The notes under the pieces: model-generated | What the model was told of the DNA's origin: nothing | Database searches by the model: none | The model's input: only the letters and a program-made list of their open reading frames with translations | NCBI RefSeq assembly: GCF_937952055.1 | Contig: NZ_CALFYO010000021.1 | Span: forward strand, 620,001-684,000 | Length of the DNA: 64,000 bases | Direction of reading: 5' to 3' | Origin: an uncultured Piscinibacter sp. | GTDB taxonomy: Bacteria; Pseudomonadota; Gammaproteobacteria; Burkholderiales; Burkholderiaceae_C | Translations under genes and position numbers: made by a program | Part shown: in pieces, positions 42,796-51,632 of the stretch | Position numbering within the stretch: the first letter of the stretch is position 1 | Layout of the letters: every line of letters begins with the position of its first letter

Positions 42796-43496
42796 GAGCG
42801 CAGCGGACCACCGGGCCGGTCATTGGCCTTCAGCACGTCGAGCATCCTGCGCGCCGCTTCCTGCTCGGCCTGGCGGCGCGAGCGACCTTCGCCCGCCTGC
42901 GTCAGGCCCAGCGCGGGGACCACGCACTCCACCTCGAAGGTCTGTGCATGCGCCTGGCCGCGCGTGGCGCTGATGCGATAGGTGGGCACCGGCAGGCGGC
43001 GCGCCTGCAGCCACTCCTGCAGCTCGGTCTTGGCATCCTTGGCCCAGCCCCCGATCTCGGTGCCGGCAATGACCTCGCCGAAGAGGCGTTGTACCAGTGC
43101 GCGGGCGGCATCGAAGCCTGCGTCGAGGAAGACGGCGCCGATCACCGCCTCGAGCGCATCGGCGAGGATGGAGGCGCGCTGCGCGCCGCCGCCGCGGGCC
43201 TCCCCTTCCGACAGGCGCACGACCTCGGGCAGCCCGAGCTGAAGCGCCATGCGGTGCAGGCTGTCCTCGCGCACCAGGTGCGCGCGCACGCGCGTCAAGT
43301 CGCCTTCGTCCGAGCCGGAGAAGCGGTCGAACAGCAGGCTCGAGACCGCGAGACTGAGCACGGCATCACCGAGGAATTCGAGCCGTTCGTTATGGTCGGC
43401 GCCGAAGCTGCGATGCGTCAGCGCGCGCCCAAGCAGATCCGCGTGCCGGAAGCGATGCCCGATGCGGGCCTGGAGTTCGTCGAGTCTTTCGTCCAT
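42792..43496 (-). CDS. rnc: Ribonuclease III
   Basis: 234 aa. The signature ERLEFLGDAVLSL carries the catalytic acidic residues, with the later DALEAVIGAVFLD; residues ~155-225 form the dsRNA-binding domain (AKTELQEWLQARRLPVPTY, then RSRRQAEQEAARRML). It processes rRNA precursors and structured RNAs. It lies 49 bases after the DUF4845 gene. Confidence 0.98.
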   Translation of the reverse strand: MDERLDELQARIGHRFRHADLLGRALTHRSFGADHNERLEFLGDAVLSLAVSSLLFDRFSGSDEGDLTRVRAHLVREDSLHRMALQLGLPEVVRLSEGEARGGGAQRASILADALEAVIGAVFLDAGFDAARALVQRLFGEVIAGTEIGGWAKDAKTELQEWLQARRLPVPTYRISATRGQAHAQTFEVECVVPALGLTQAGEGRSRRQAEQEAARRMLDVLKANDRPGGPLRS

Positions 43497-43545
43497 CGGG
43501 TTGGTTGCCGTCGGGCCGCTGCGGCCCGTTTTGCCCCCCGCTGCG

Positions 43546-43917
43546 CTACTTCTTCGAGCGCCCCTCGTATTTGATGAGCAGATAGACCGGCGCGATCAGC
43601 TCGATCTCCTTGTCGTAGGCGAAACTCACCACGACCTGCTCGTTTTCCTTGGTGATCTGCAGATCCTTGCCGCTGATCGAGGAGATCGAGTACTCGATCT
43701 GCTTCTGCTTCTCGAATGCGTAGCGGATCTCGGACACCGTCGATCCGCCTTCCTTGGCGATCTTGTCGACGGCGCGCTGGATCGTGTAGTACTCGTTGAC
43801 GGTCGGCAGCACGCGCATGACCACCAGCGCCGTGATGCCGATCACGATGGCCCAGAACATCAGTCCGAACAGGGTGACTCCGCGCTGTCGGCGGATCGAT
43901 GCAATCTTTCCAGTCAT
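43546..43917 (-). CDS. DUF4845 membrane protein
   Basis: 123 aa. A basic N-terminus (RRQRGVTLFG) is followed by one membrane helix (LMFWAIVIGITALVVMRVLP); the rest, about 90 residues, is periplasmic and charged. The pilin-like GVTLFGLM beginning recalls a type IV prepilin motif, but the family is known only as DUF4845, regularly found between lepB and rnc in betaproteobacteria. Its role is unknown; location suggests help to LepB or envelope biogenesis. Confidence 0.9.
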   Translation of the reverse strand: MTGKIASIRRQRGVTLFGLMFWAIVIGITALVVMRVLPTVNEYYTIQRAVDKIAKEGGSTVSEIRYAFEKQKQIEYSISSISGKDLQITKENEQVVVSFAYDKEIELIAPVYLLIKYEGRSKK

Positions 43918-43956
43918 GCGTTCATGCTCCCCTCGTGAACCCCGTGCTGCGGCGCA

Positions 43957-44934
43957 TCAATGGAACGACCCGATGCGTTTCGGATTGCCGAAGTTCATCC
44001 ACACGAAAAATGCCCTGCCGACGATGTTCTCGTCCGGCACGAAACCCCAGAAGCGCGAGTCTTCCGAATTGTCGCGGTTGTCGCCCATCATGAAGTAATG
44101 TCCTTCGGGCACCTTGCAGGTCACCGCTTCGGCACTGTAGCGGCAGTTCTCGCGGAACGGGAACGCATAGGCACCGTCCGCACCGAACGGGCGCTGCGCC
44201 TGCGGGTTCACGAGGATGCGGTGCTCCACGTCGCCGAGCTTCTCCTTGAATTCCGGGTAGTAGCGCAGCGTGTCTTCGTCGTAGTAACCCGGCGGCGGCA
44301 GGGGCTCAAGCGGAACTTCCTGCCCGTTGACCGAGAGCCTCTGGTTGCGGAACGTGACCTCGTCGCCGGGCAGGCCGACGACCCTCTTGATGTAGTCAAT
44401 GCTGGTGTCGCGCGGGAAGCGGAACACCATCACGTCGCCGCGCTTCGGGTCGTGGTTGGCGATGATCTTCTTGTTGATCACCGGCAGACGCACGCCGTAA
44501 TGGTACTTGTTGACCAGGATCAGGTCGCCGACGAGCAGCGTCGGGATCATCGATCCGGACGGGATCTTGAACGGCTCGAACAGGAAGGAGCGCAGCAAGA
44601 ACACGGCCAGGATCACCGGGAACAGGCCAGCGGTCCAGTCCAGCCACCAGGGCTGCATCAGCAGCTTCTCGCGCGACGGGGAAAGGTCGGTGTCGACCTT
44701 CGTGATGCCCTGAGCCGCCAACTGCGCACGCCGCGCAGCGTCCTGCTGCTCAAGCGCCTTGGCGGCAGCGGCACGCCGCGGCGCGAAGTGGAAGCGTTCC
44801 GCCAGCCAGTAGGCCAGGGTCACGACACTCAGGATGAACAGCAGCAGCGAGAAGTTTCCCGTCCACTTGCCGAGGTACCAGCCGCCCAGGTAGATGGCGA
44901 GCGCACCATAGAGCACACCGGTTAGATAACCCAT
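43957..44934 (-). CDS. lepB: Signal peptidase I
   Basis: 325 aa with two N-terminal membrane segments (~5-45 and ~102-118). The catalytic serine S128 is in FKIPSGSMIPTLL and the lysine K183 in DYIKRVVGLPGDEV; GHYFMMGDNRDNSEDSR is box E. It cleaves Sec and Tat signal peptides at the periplasmic face. ATG 44934 shares one base with the lepA stop. Confidence 0.98.
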   Translation of the reverse strand: MGYLTGVLYGALAIYLGGWYLGKWTGNFSLLLFILSVVTLAYWLAERFHFAPRRAAAAKALEQQDAARRAQLAAQGITKVDTDLSPSREKLLMQPWWLDWTAGLFPVILAVFLLRSFLFEPFKIPSGSMIPTLLVGDLILVNKYHYGVRLPVINKKIIANHDPKRGDVMVFRFPRDTSIDYIKRVVGLPGDEVTFRNQRLSVNGQEVPLEPLPPPGYYDEDTLRYYPEFKEKLGDVEHRILVNPQAQRPFGADGAYAFPFRENCRYSAEAVTCKVPEGHYFMMGDNRDNSEDSRFWGFVPDENIVGRAFFVWMNFGNPKRIGSFH

Positions 44935-46742
44935 CAGTCGTCCACTTGGAGGATGGCCAGAAACGCCTCCTGCGGCACCTCGACGGAGCCGATCTGCTTC
45001 ATGCGTTTCTTGCCCGCCTTCTGTTTTTCGAGCAGCTTGCGCTTGCGGGTGATGTCACCGCCGTAGCATTTGGCCAGCACGTTCTTGCGCAGCGCCTTGA
45101 TTGTCTCACGCGCGATGATGTTGGCGCCGATGGCCGCCTGCACCGCCACGTCGTACATCTGTCGCGAGATCAGTTCGCGCATCTTGGTCACCACGGCGCG
45201 GCTGCGGTACACGCTCTGCGCGCGGTGAACGATGATCGACAGCGCATCGACCTTGTCGCCGTTGAGAAGGATGTCGACCTTGACGACGTCGGACGCGCGG
45301 TACTCCTTGAACTCGTAGTCCATCGAGGCATAGCCGCGGGACACGCTCTTGAGCTTGTCGAAGAAGTCCAGCACGATCTCCGCCAGCGGCATCTCGTAGG
45401 TCAGCATCACCTGGCGGCCATGGTAGGCCATGTTGATCTGGTTGCCGCGCTTAAGGTTGGCCAGCGTCATCACCGGGCCGACGTAGTCCTGCGGCATGTA
45501 CAGGTGCACCGTGACGATCGGCTCGCGGATCTCCTTGATGCGGCCCTGGTCCGGCATCTTCGAGGGGTTCTCCACCTGCAACACCGTGCCGTCGTTGAGC
45601 ACGACCTCGTACACCACGCTGGGCGCGGTCGTGATCAGGTCCTGGTCGAATTCCCGCTCGAGCCGCTCCTGCACGATCTCCATGTGCAGCAGGCCGAGGA
45701 ATCCGCAGCGGAAGCCGAAGCCGAGCGCCTGGCTGACTTCCGGCTCGTAGTGCAGCGACGAATCGTTGAGCTTGAGCTTTTCCAGGGCGTCGCGAAGCTG
45801 GTCATACTCGCTGGCTTCGGTCGGGTACAGGCCTGCAAACACCTGTGGCTTGATCTCCTTGAAGCCTGGCAGTGGCTCGCTAGCCACACCCAGGTTGTTG
45901 GGGAGTTTCTTCTCCAGCGTGATGGTGTCACCCACCTTCGCCGCCTGCAGTTCCTTGATGCCGGCGATCACGAAGCCTACCTCGCCGGCCCTCAGCACCT
46001 CTCGCGACAGCGACTTGGGCGTGAACACGCCGAGCTGCTCGACGCCGTAGACCGCGTCGCTGGCCATCAGTCGGATGCGCTCGCCCTTGCCGAGCGAACC
46101 GTCGACCACGCGCACCAGCATGACGACGCCGACGTAGTTGTCGAACCAGGAATCGATGATCATCGCGCGCAGTGGTGCTTCGAGCTTGCCGCGCGGTGCC
46201 GGCATGCGCTGGATCACCGCTTCCAGGATGTCGTCGATGCCTTCGCCGGTCTTGGCGCTGCACGGAATGGCGTCGTCGGCATCGATGCCGATCACGTCCT
46301 CTATCTCTTCCTTGGCGCGATCCGGGTCGGCCTGCGGCAGGTCCATCTTGTTGAGCACCGGCACGACCTCCACGCCGAGCTCGATGGCGGTGTAGCAATT
46401 GGCCACCGTCTGAGCCTCGACGCCCTGGCTCGCGTCGACCACCAAGAGAGCTCCCTCGCAGGCCGACAGCGAGCGGCTGACCTCGTAGCTGAAGTCGACA
46501 TGCCCGGGTGTGTCGATCAGGTTCAGGTTGTAGACCTGTCCGTCGCGCGATTTGTACTGGAGCGAGGCGGTCTGCGCCTTGATCGTGATGCCGCGCTCGC
46601 GTTCGATGTCCATCGAGTCGAGCACCTGCGCTTCCATTTCGCGGTCGGACAAGCCGCCGCAGCGCTGGATCAGTCGGTCCGCCAGCGTGCTCTTGCCGTG
46701 GTCGATGTGGGCAATGATGGAGAAGTTGCGGATGTGGTCCAT
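44934..46742 (-). CDS. lepA: Elongation factor 4 (LepA) GTPase
   Basis: 602 aa from ATG 46742. Translational GTPase that acts on the ribosome and in 30S biogenesis. G-domain motifs AHIDHGKSTL, RGITIKA, DTPGH and NKMD are intact, and the C-terminal basic domain (YGGDITRKRKLLEKQKAGKK) is specific for LepA. The in-frame sequence upstream to 46790 lacks conserved character and was not used. First gene of the lepA-lepB-DUF4845-rnc-era-recO-pdxJ-acpS-nagZ series. Confidence 0.98.
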   Translation of the reverse strand: MDHIRNFSIIAHIDHGKSTLADRLIQRCGGLSDREMEAQVLDSMDIERERGITIKAQTASLQYKSRDGQVYNLNLIDTPGHVDFSYEVSRSLSACEGALLVVDASQGVEAQTVANCYTAIELGVEVVPVLNKMDLPQADPDRAKEEIEDVIGIDADDAIPCSAKTGEGIDDILEAVIQRMPAPRGKLEAPLRAMIIDSWFDNYVGVVMLVRVVDGSLGKGERIRLMASDAVYGVEQLGVFTPKSLSREVLRAGEVGFVIAGIKELQAAKVGDTITLEKKLPNNLGVASEPLPGFKEIKPQVFAGLYPTEASEYDQLRDALEKLKLNDSSLHYEPEVSQALGFGFRCGFLGLLHMEIVQERLEREFDQDLITTAPSVVYEVVLNDGTVLQVENPSKMPDQGRIKEIREPIVTVHLYMPQDYVGPVMTLANLKRGNQINMAYHGRQVMLTYEMPLAEIVLDFFDKLKSVSRGYASMDYEFKEYRASDVVKVDILLNGDKVDALSIIVHRAQSVYRSRAVVTKMRELISRQMYDVAVQAAIGANIIARETIKALRKNVLAKCYGGDITRKRKLLEKQKAGKKRMKQIGSVEVPQEAFLAILQVDD

Positions 46743-46848
46743 GAACCTTGCTAGTGACAGCTCACGCGGCGCAGACAAAGGCGAGGCCATGGCGGCGCAA
46801 GCTCACATCGTGCAGCGATGTGCAGGCGCAGAGCGCCGTGATGAAGCC

Positions 46849-46882
46849 AAAAAAAAGGCACGTCGAAAGAGTGACGCGCCTT
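46849..46882 (-). terminator. Intrinsic terminator upstream of lepA
   Basis: Read on the minus strand: stem arms AAGGCGCGTC and GACGTGCCTT (10 bp with one G-U pair) around an 8-base loop, followed by eight T's (the plus-strand A-run 46849-46856). It is oriented with lepA but lies before it, so it either ends degP-operon transcription or acts as a leader terminator/small-RNA end. Confidence 0.8.
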
Positions 46883-46912
46883 CCAACAAAACGTATGGCA
46901 ACTGCTTGTTGG
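46849..46912 (-). ncRNA. Candidate small RNA or attenuated leader upstream of lepA
   Basis: A TACAAT hexamer (46924-46919, minus strand) is followed within 7 bases by a hairpin with arms CCAACAA and TTGTTGG (46912-46883) and then directly by the terminator hairpin and T-run. The resulting ~64-nt transcript of two tandem hairpins would be a compact RNA. The -35 region is weak. No coding potential is seen. Confidence 0.4.
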
Positions 46913-47006
46913 GCCTTCATTGTAGCCAAAAGCACCACGCTGGAGACCGCGCCAATCCTCGTTTTGTGCTCGTTGCGATGTGCCAACAAGAATTTCCATC
47001 AACAGA

Positions 47007-47030
47007 TTATCCACAAAGTCTTGTGGATCT
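47007..47030. promoter_or_regulatory. DnaA box with inverted partner
   Basis: TTATCCACA (47007-47015) is a perfect consensus DnaA box; an inverted TGTGGATCT (47022-47030) matches 7 of 9. Together they form the dyad ATCCACAA-AGTC-TTGTGGAT (47009-47028). It lies between degP and lepA, far from any replication gene in the window. Confidence 0.5.
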
Positions 47031-47299
47031 CCTGGGGATAGTTCCCTGGGCTGTTCTTTGTTGATCGCAGCGAGAGAAGACTCGCCTCAGGCAGGGCGAT
47101 TCTAGCCTTTGCATGGGGGCAATCGCCAGCCGGATCAGTATGTCAGTATTCACTGACTTCTTGCGATCCGAAAGAGAAGCCCGAGCGGGTGGGTCCCCGC
47201 CATCATCACCACCGCTCAGATCCCGGATCATGGAAAGACCCAGACTTTCAGTCGGGTGCCCCGGTTGCCACCGGAGCGCCCGACCGATGCCCTGGCCTG

Positions 47300-48754
47300 T
47301 CAGCGCGAGACTGGACGGATGATGAGAAAGTTCACCGTGTCGCCGCGACGGACCAGCAAGGTGACGGCTCGCTTCTTGTCGAGCTTTGCGACGACCGCTT
47401 CGAACTGCTTGGCGCTGGTGACCTCGGTGTTGTCGATCGACAGGATCACGTCGCCTTCGCGCACGCCCGCGCGAGCCGCGGCGCCCTCGACCAATTCCAC
47501 ACGCACGCCGTTCTTCAACTTGAGTTCACGCTTCTGCGATTCGTTGAGGTCGGCCACGCCGATGCCCAAGGTGCCCGCCACCACCTGCGGCTTCGTCTCG
47601 GTCTCGGCGCTGCGGCGCACGCGATCGGGTTCGACCTCGGCGACGACGACGCTCAAGTCCTTGTAGGCCCCGCGGCGGAACACCTGCAAGGTGGTCTTGC
47701 TGCCCGGCTTGACGCCACCGACGATGCGCGGCAGGTCGCCCGACTTCTCGACCACCCGGCCGTCGAACCGGGTGATGATGTCTCCCGCCTCGATGCCGGC
47801 CTTCTCCGCCGGCCCCCCGGCTTCGACACTGCGCACCAGCGCGCCAGTCGGCTTGCCCAGGCCGATCGACTCGGCGACGTCCTTGGTGACCTGGTCGATG
47901 CTCACGCCAATGCGTCCCCGGCTGACCCGCCCGGTGGTCTTCAACTGATCAGCCACGCGCGTCGCCTCGTCAATCGGGATCGCGAACGAGATGCCCATGT
48001 AGCCACCCGAGCGGCTGTAGATCTGCGAGTTGATGCCTACCACTTCCCCGCGCATGTTGATCAGCGGTCCGCCAGAGTTGCCCGGGTTGATGGCCACGTC
48101 GGTCTGGATCAGCGGCAGGAACTCGCCGGTGTCGCGCGCCTTCGCGCTGACGATGCCGGCGGTCACGGTGTTCTCGAGCCCGAAGGGCGATCCGATGGCG
48201 ATGACCCACTCGCCCACACGCAGCCGGTTCACGTCGCCGATGCGCACGGAGGGCAGGCCGTTCGCGTCGATCTTCACCAACGCCACGTCGGAGCGGCGAT
48301 CAGCACCGATCACCCGCGCCTTGAACTCTCGCTTGTCGGTGAGCGTGACGAAGACCTCGTCAGCCCCGTCGATGACATGCGCATTGGTCATCACGTAGCC
48401 GTCGGCGCTGAGGATGAAGCCGGAGCCGACGCCTCGCTGCTGAGGCTCGGCGTCGGGCTGAGGCCGTTGGCCGCGCGGCGGCTGGTTGGGGATGGGCAGG
48501 CCGAAGCGTCGGAAGAACTCCAGCATGTCCTCGTCCATCTCCGGCATGCCGTCGGGCCGGGCCGCGCGGCGCTCGGTGGTCCGGATGTTGACGACTGCCG
48601 GCCCGATGCGTTCGGCCAGGTCGGCGAACTCGGGCAGGGCCTGGGCCATTGCCGGCGAGGAAACGATCGTGCCGGTGGCCAGCACCAAGCCGGCCAGGGC
48701 GACGACGAAGCTGCGGCGTGCCGCCGCGGTGACGGTGGAGTGCATGGTTGTCAT
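47300..48754 (-). CDS. degP: Periplasmic serine protease DegP/MucD
   Basis: 484 aa from ATG 48754. A signal peptide (RRSFVVALAGLVLATGTIVS, cleavage after AMA) sends it to the periplasm. The trypsin-like triad is H126 (TNAHVI), D156 (RSDVALV) and S227 (NPGNSGGPL), then two PDZ domains (~270-360 and ~385-480). It degrades or refolds misfolded envelope proteins. An in-frame TTG at 48817 would overlap rseB and was rejected. Last gene of the rpoE-rseA-rseB-degP operon, as in Pseudomonas algU-mucABD. Confidence 0.96.
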   Translation of the reverse strand: MTTMHSTVTAAARRSFVVALAGLVLATGTIVSSPAMAQALPEFADLAERIGPAVVNIRTTERRAARPDGMPEMDEDMLEFFRRFGLPIPNQPPRGQRPQPDAEPQQRGVGSGFILSADGYVMTNAHVIDGADEVFVTLTDKREFKARVIGADRRSDVALVKIDANGLPSVRIGDVNRLRVGEWVIAIGSPFGLENTVTAGIVSAKARDTGEFLPLIQTDVAINPGNSGGPLINMRGEVVGINSQIYSRSGGYMGISFAIPIDEATRVADQLKTTGRVSRGRIGVSIDQVTKDVAESIGLGKPTGALVRSVEAGGPAEKAGIEAGDIITRFDGRVVEKSGDLPRIVGGVKPGSKTTLQVFRRGAYKDLSVVVAEVEPDRVRRSAETETKPQVVAGTLGIGVADLNESQKRELKLKNGVRVELVEGAAARAGVREGDVILSIDNTEVTSAKQFEAVVAKLDKKRAVTLLVRRGDTVNFLIIRPVSR

Positions 48755-48800
48755 GATTCGGAGAAGCCTCAATCGGGAAGCCTGGGCGAGAAATGGCGGT

Positions 48801-49817
48801 TCACTTCCGACGTTCAAGTCCGTTGGCGAACATCAGCAGCGTGGCCGGGGGAACATCACCGATAACCGTGATCCACCAGTCACCTTGGCGCCGCATCAGT
48901 GTCTGCGTGGCACCGACAGCGGTCCGCATCGAGCGCTGGTGTCGCTGCGCGTTGAACGGCTCGATGAACACCGACACGTAGGTCAGCCCATCGGAAAAGA
49001 TCGTCTGCAGCACCAAGTCCGCGATGGCCTCCTGAATGTCGGAGGTCGGCGATTCCATCGGTCGGCGCACACAGCTGACTTCTCGAAACCCTGGCACCAA
49101 CTGGCGCATCGCCCAGCCTTCCGCCTCCATCCGCGTGCTGGTCAGCGCAGGGCGGATGACACGGTAACCGTCGAGCTTGCGCATCGGCCCGGTCACGCTC
49201 TCGAACTGCGGCTTGACGCCGATCGTCACCTCGGAGAACGCCGAGGTCTCCAGCACCTCGTTGCGCTCGTTGATGACCTCGGAGCGAAGCAGCAGACCCG
49301 ACGCCTGGTCGGACCAGAGTCTGTAGCCGAAGCGGTGGTCGTCGCGCGGCTGCACGAACAACACATGCGCCTCCCGCCCTGCCACGCGCTCGCTGCCCTG
49401 CGGCCTGACTTCGTAGTAGTCGGCGATGCGGTCGATGCTGCCCTGGAGCAGGGCCGGAAAACCCGTCATCGACTGCGCCTGCTCGACCAGCGCCACGCGG
49501 CTGGCTGGCCAGAGCGTGTGGACGAGGTCGTTGTGCCGGAACACATATCGCGTCTGCCCGTCGAGCGATTCGATGCGCTCGTACTGGTTGCGACCCTCGC
49601 CGTAGTGCGCGATGCGTGCGCTCGCCACCGCGCCGCCCCCGCTGACCACGAAAGTGCCCTGGAAGTTCTGCTTGCTGGCCGCTTCGTGGATGCGCGTCAG
49701 CCAGGCACGAACCTCGCGACTGTCGGGCGCTGCCGAAGCGGGCGTCACCCCGGCGGCGGACGCAGCACCGCCGAAGGCGCCGAGCAAGGTCAGCGCGAGG
49801 ATGGGACGCAGCAACAT
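48801..49817 (-). CDS. rseB: Sigma-E regulatory protein RseB/MucB
   Basis: 338 aa with a cleavable signal peptide (LLRPILALTLLGAFGGAASA). The N-terminal lipoprotein-like (LolA/LppX) domain begins RAWLTRIHEAASKQNFQGTF, and the smaller C-terminal domain covers ~225-330. RseB binds the periplasmic part of RseA and shields it from proteolysis until envelope stress displaces it. Starts 24 bases after rseA. Confidence 0.95.
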   Translation of the reverse strand: MLLRPILALTLLGAFGGAASAAGVTPASAAPDSREVRAWLTRIHEAASKQNFQGTFVVSGGGAVASARIAHYGEGRNQYERIESLDGQTRYVFRHNDLVHTLWPASRVALVEQAQSMTGFPALLQGSIDRIADYYEVRPQGSERVAGREAHVLFVQPRDDHRFGYRLWSDQASGLLLRSEVINERNEVLETSAFSEVTIGVKPQFESVTGPMRKLDGYRVIRPALTSTRMEAEGWAMRQLVPGFREVSCVRRPMESPTSDIQEAIADLVLQTIFSDGLTYVSVFIEPFNAQRHQRSMRTAVGATQTLMRRQGDWWITVIGDVPPATLLMFANGLERRK

Positions 49818-49841
49818 GGGAAAGTGGTGCCGTTTGCGGTT

Positions 49842-50480
49842 CTATCGCTTCGACGCGTCGGTGGTGGCGCTGCGCAGGAAGGCCGATGGCACACCCAGCG
49901 CAGAAGCACCTGCGAAACGCTGATGTGCGGCGAGGTAACGATCCAGCCTCGCATCCCGAATCACCTTCCCGTCCGTGACCAGGGTTGCCTGCTCGGTGAC
50001 CGCGTCGGCACGGGTCGGCGCCTGCGCCACGCGGCTCGGCTCCGCCATCGGAACCACGGTGGCGGGCGCGCGTGCCAGGCTGGGGCCAGGCTCGGGCGAC
50101 GGCGCCCGGATTGCCACCAGCACCCCTGCCACAGCGACGAATCCCGCGGCAACGGCTGCACCTGCTCGCCACCGACGCAGCACCCGAGCGCCGGACGCGG
50201 GAGCGACGACCGCCGGCTGCGGCGCCAGCACCACGGGCTCCGTGGCCAGTCGCGTGCGCAGGCGTTGCAGGAACTCTTCGTCTTTCGACGGCGAGGAGGC
50301 CAGATCGTCGGAACGCAGCACATCACCGATCAGCTGATAGGCATGCCAGGTCTGCCGGGACGCGGCGTCGCTGCGCCAGACCGCGCACGCCCGCTGCACG
50401 CCTTCGGCGCCGAGCTCGCCATCGACCATGGCAGACAACTGCTCGGCATGGCCCGATCCGTTGGATTGTTCACTGGACAT
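49842..50480 (-). CDS. rseA: Anti-sigma-E factor RseA/MucA
   Basis: About 212 aa from ATG 50480, with GGAG six bases upstream; ATG 50483 directly before it is equally possible. The N-terminal cytoplasmic domain (EQLSAMVDGELGAEGVQRAC) is the sigma-binding part; one membrane helix (AGAAVAAGFVAVAGVLVAI) follows at about residue 105-125, then a short periplasmic tail rich in Ala/Pro. It holds RpoE inactive at the membrane. Begins 27 bases after rpoE. Confidence 0.92.
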   Translation of the reverse strand: MSSEQSNGSGHAEQLSAMVDGELGAEGVQRACAVWRSDAASRQTWHAYQLIGDVLRSDDLASSPSKDEEFLQRLRTRLATEPVVLAPQPAVVAPASGARVLRRWRAGAAVAAGFVAVAGVLVAIRAPSPEPGPSLARAPATVVPMAEPSRVAQAPTRADAVTEQATLVTDGKVIRDARLDRYLAAHQRFAGASALGVPSAFLRSATTDASKR

Positions 50481-50507
50481 CATCGACTCCAAACCTCTCC
50501 CGATCCC

Positions 50508-51116
50508 TCACCACCGCTCGCCTTCACGGGTGTCGAGCAGCGGTCTCAGCCGCAGCGCAATCGCCTCGCGCGCCCGGAAGATGCGCGAGCGCACCGTTCC
50601 GATCGGACAGTTCATCAACTCGGCGATCTCTTCGTAGCTCAGCCCCTCGATCTCGCGCAGGGTGATCGCCTGGCGAAGATCGTCGGACAGCGCTTCGATC
50701 GCAGAGTTCACCGCCGCCGCGATTTCCTTGCTGGCCAGCACGGCGTCGGGGGTCTCGCCGTCGCTTAGTTCGTTTTCGACGCGCGAAGTTTCCTCGTCCT
50801 CGTCGCGGGACGCGAGTGCGGATTCCGTCACGATCGGATCCCGCTTGAGGTCGACCAGCGCCTTCTTGGCCGTATTGACGGCGATGCGGTACAGCCAAGT
50901 GTAGAAGGCGCTCTCACCGCGGAACTGTCCGATCGCCCGGTAGGCGCGAACGAAAGTTTCCTGGGCGATGTCAGGCACCAGGTCGACGTCACGCACCATC
51001 CGGCCGATCAGGCGTTCAATGCGGCGCTGGTACTTCACCACCAGCATCTCGAAGGCCCGCACATCACCTTGCCGGATCCGTTCGATCAGCGGTGCGTCGG
51101 CGTCGTTGGCGTTCAT
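50508..51116 (-). CDS. rpoE: RNA polymerase sigma-E factor (RpoE/AlgU)
   Basis: 202 aa ECF sigma factor. Region 2 (FEMLVVKYQRRIERLIGRMV, DIAQETFVRAYRAIGQFRG, FYTWLYRIAVNTAKK) and region 4 (LREIEGLSYEEIAELMNCPI, then GTVRSRIFRAREAI) are textbook. It drives the envelope stress regulon, including its own operon. ATG overlaps the stop of the YgfX-like gene by 4 bases. Confidence 0.97.
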   Translation of the reverse strand: MNANDADAPLIERIRQGDVRAFEMLVVKYQRRIERLIGRMVRDVDLVPDIAQETFVRAYRAIGQFRGESAFYTWLYRIAVNTAKKALVDLKRDPIVTESALASRDEDEETSRVENELSDGETPDAVLASKEIAAAVNSAIEALSDDLRQAITLREIEGLSYEEIAELMNCPIGTVRSRIFRAREAIALRLRPLLDTREGERW

Positions 51117-51601
51117 GCGGGAGGGTCGGCTGGAGCCTGCGCCGAGAGGCCGGCCGGATCGGGTCGCGGCGAATATACCGCACAGCGCAAGGCGTGCCAG
51201 TCACCCGAAAACTCGATGCCTGCCAGGGCCAGCCAGGTGCCGGAGAGCCACCAGCGGCTCGATTCCGTCTTGCGGAAGCGTAACAGCATCCAGGCGCCCC
51301 CATCGAATGCCAACTGCAGCGATCCCGGGCTCTCGGGCACTTCGCGCGGCGCAGATTCGGACAAGTGCCAGCCCTGTCCGTCCCAGCGCAGCCGGCCCTT
51401 GCGCGTGCGGGCCGCGGAAGCGGCCAGCAGGCAAGCCAGTACAGCCGGCACGGCCCACGGCGCCGGGGCCAGTTCGTCGCGGGAGTGAAGCGCCGACAGC
51501 CAGAGGGCAGTGAGCAGCAGCCCCGAGGCCGAAAGAGTCAACACGCTGCGACGCCACGCGCGCGCCGTGCGGAACTCGAAACTGGCTGCCGGCAGGCCCA
51601 C
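51113..51601 (-). CDS. YgfX/CptA-like inner membrane protein
   Basis: 162 aa from GTG 51601. Two close membrane helices (~20-36 and ~46-62, SVLTLSASGLLLTALWLSAL and WAVPAVLACLLAASAA) are followed by a soluble domain with LRWDGQGWHL and a later tryptophan-rich strand. The layout and the LRW-G-W strand recall E. coli YgfX (CptA), which acts with SdhE and on MreB/FtsZ; no sdhE-like partner is next to it. Similarity was judged from memory, so the family is tentative. It sits between fabF and rpoE and is coupled to rpoE by a 4-base overlap. Confidence 0.6.
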   Translation of the reverse strand: MGLPAASFEFRTARAWRRSVLTLSASGLLLTALWLSALHSRDELAPAPWAVPAVLACLLAASAARTRKGRLRWDGQGWHLSESAPREVPESPGSLQLAFDGGAWMLLRFRKTESSRWWLSGTWLALAGIEFSGDWHALRCAVYSPRPDPAGLSAQAPADPPA

Positions 51602-51632
51602 GGGCGCGCCACCCGCGGCAAGGAGGACGGAC

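Larger units (their letters stand above)
46743..47299. other. Non-coding region between degP and lepA
   Basis: 557 bases without a credible gene, notably less GC-rich than its surroundings near 46840-47160. On the minus strand it holds, going toward lepA: a TAGAAT -10-like hexamer (47104-47099), a DnaA box with an inverted partner (47007-47030), a TACAAT -10-like hexamer (46924-46919), a hairpin (46883-46912) and an intrinsic terminator (46849-46882). The rest of the region next to degP (47110-47299) shows nothing I can name. Confidence 0.6.
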
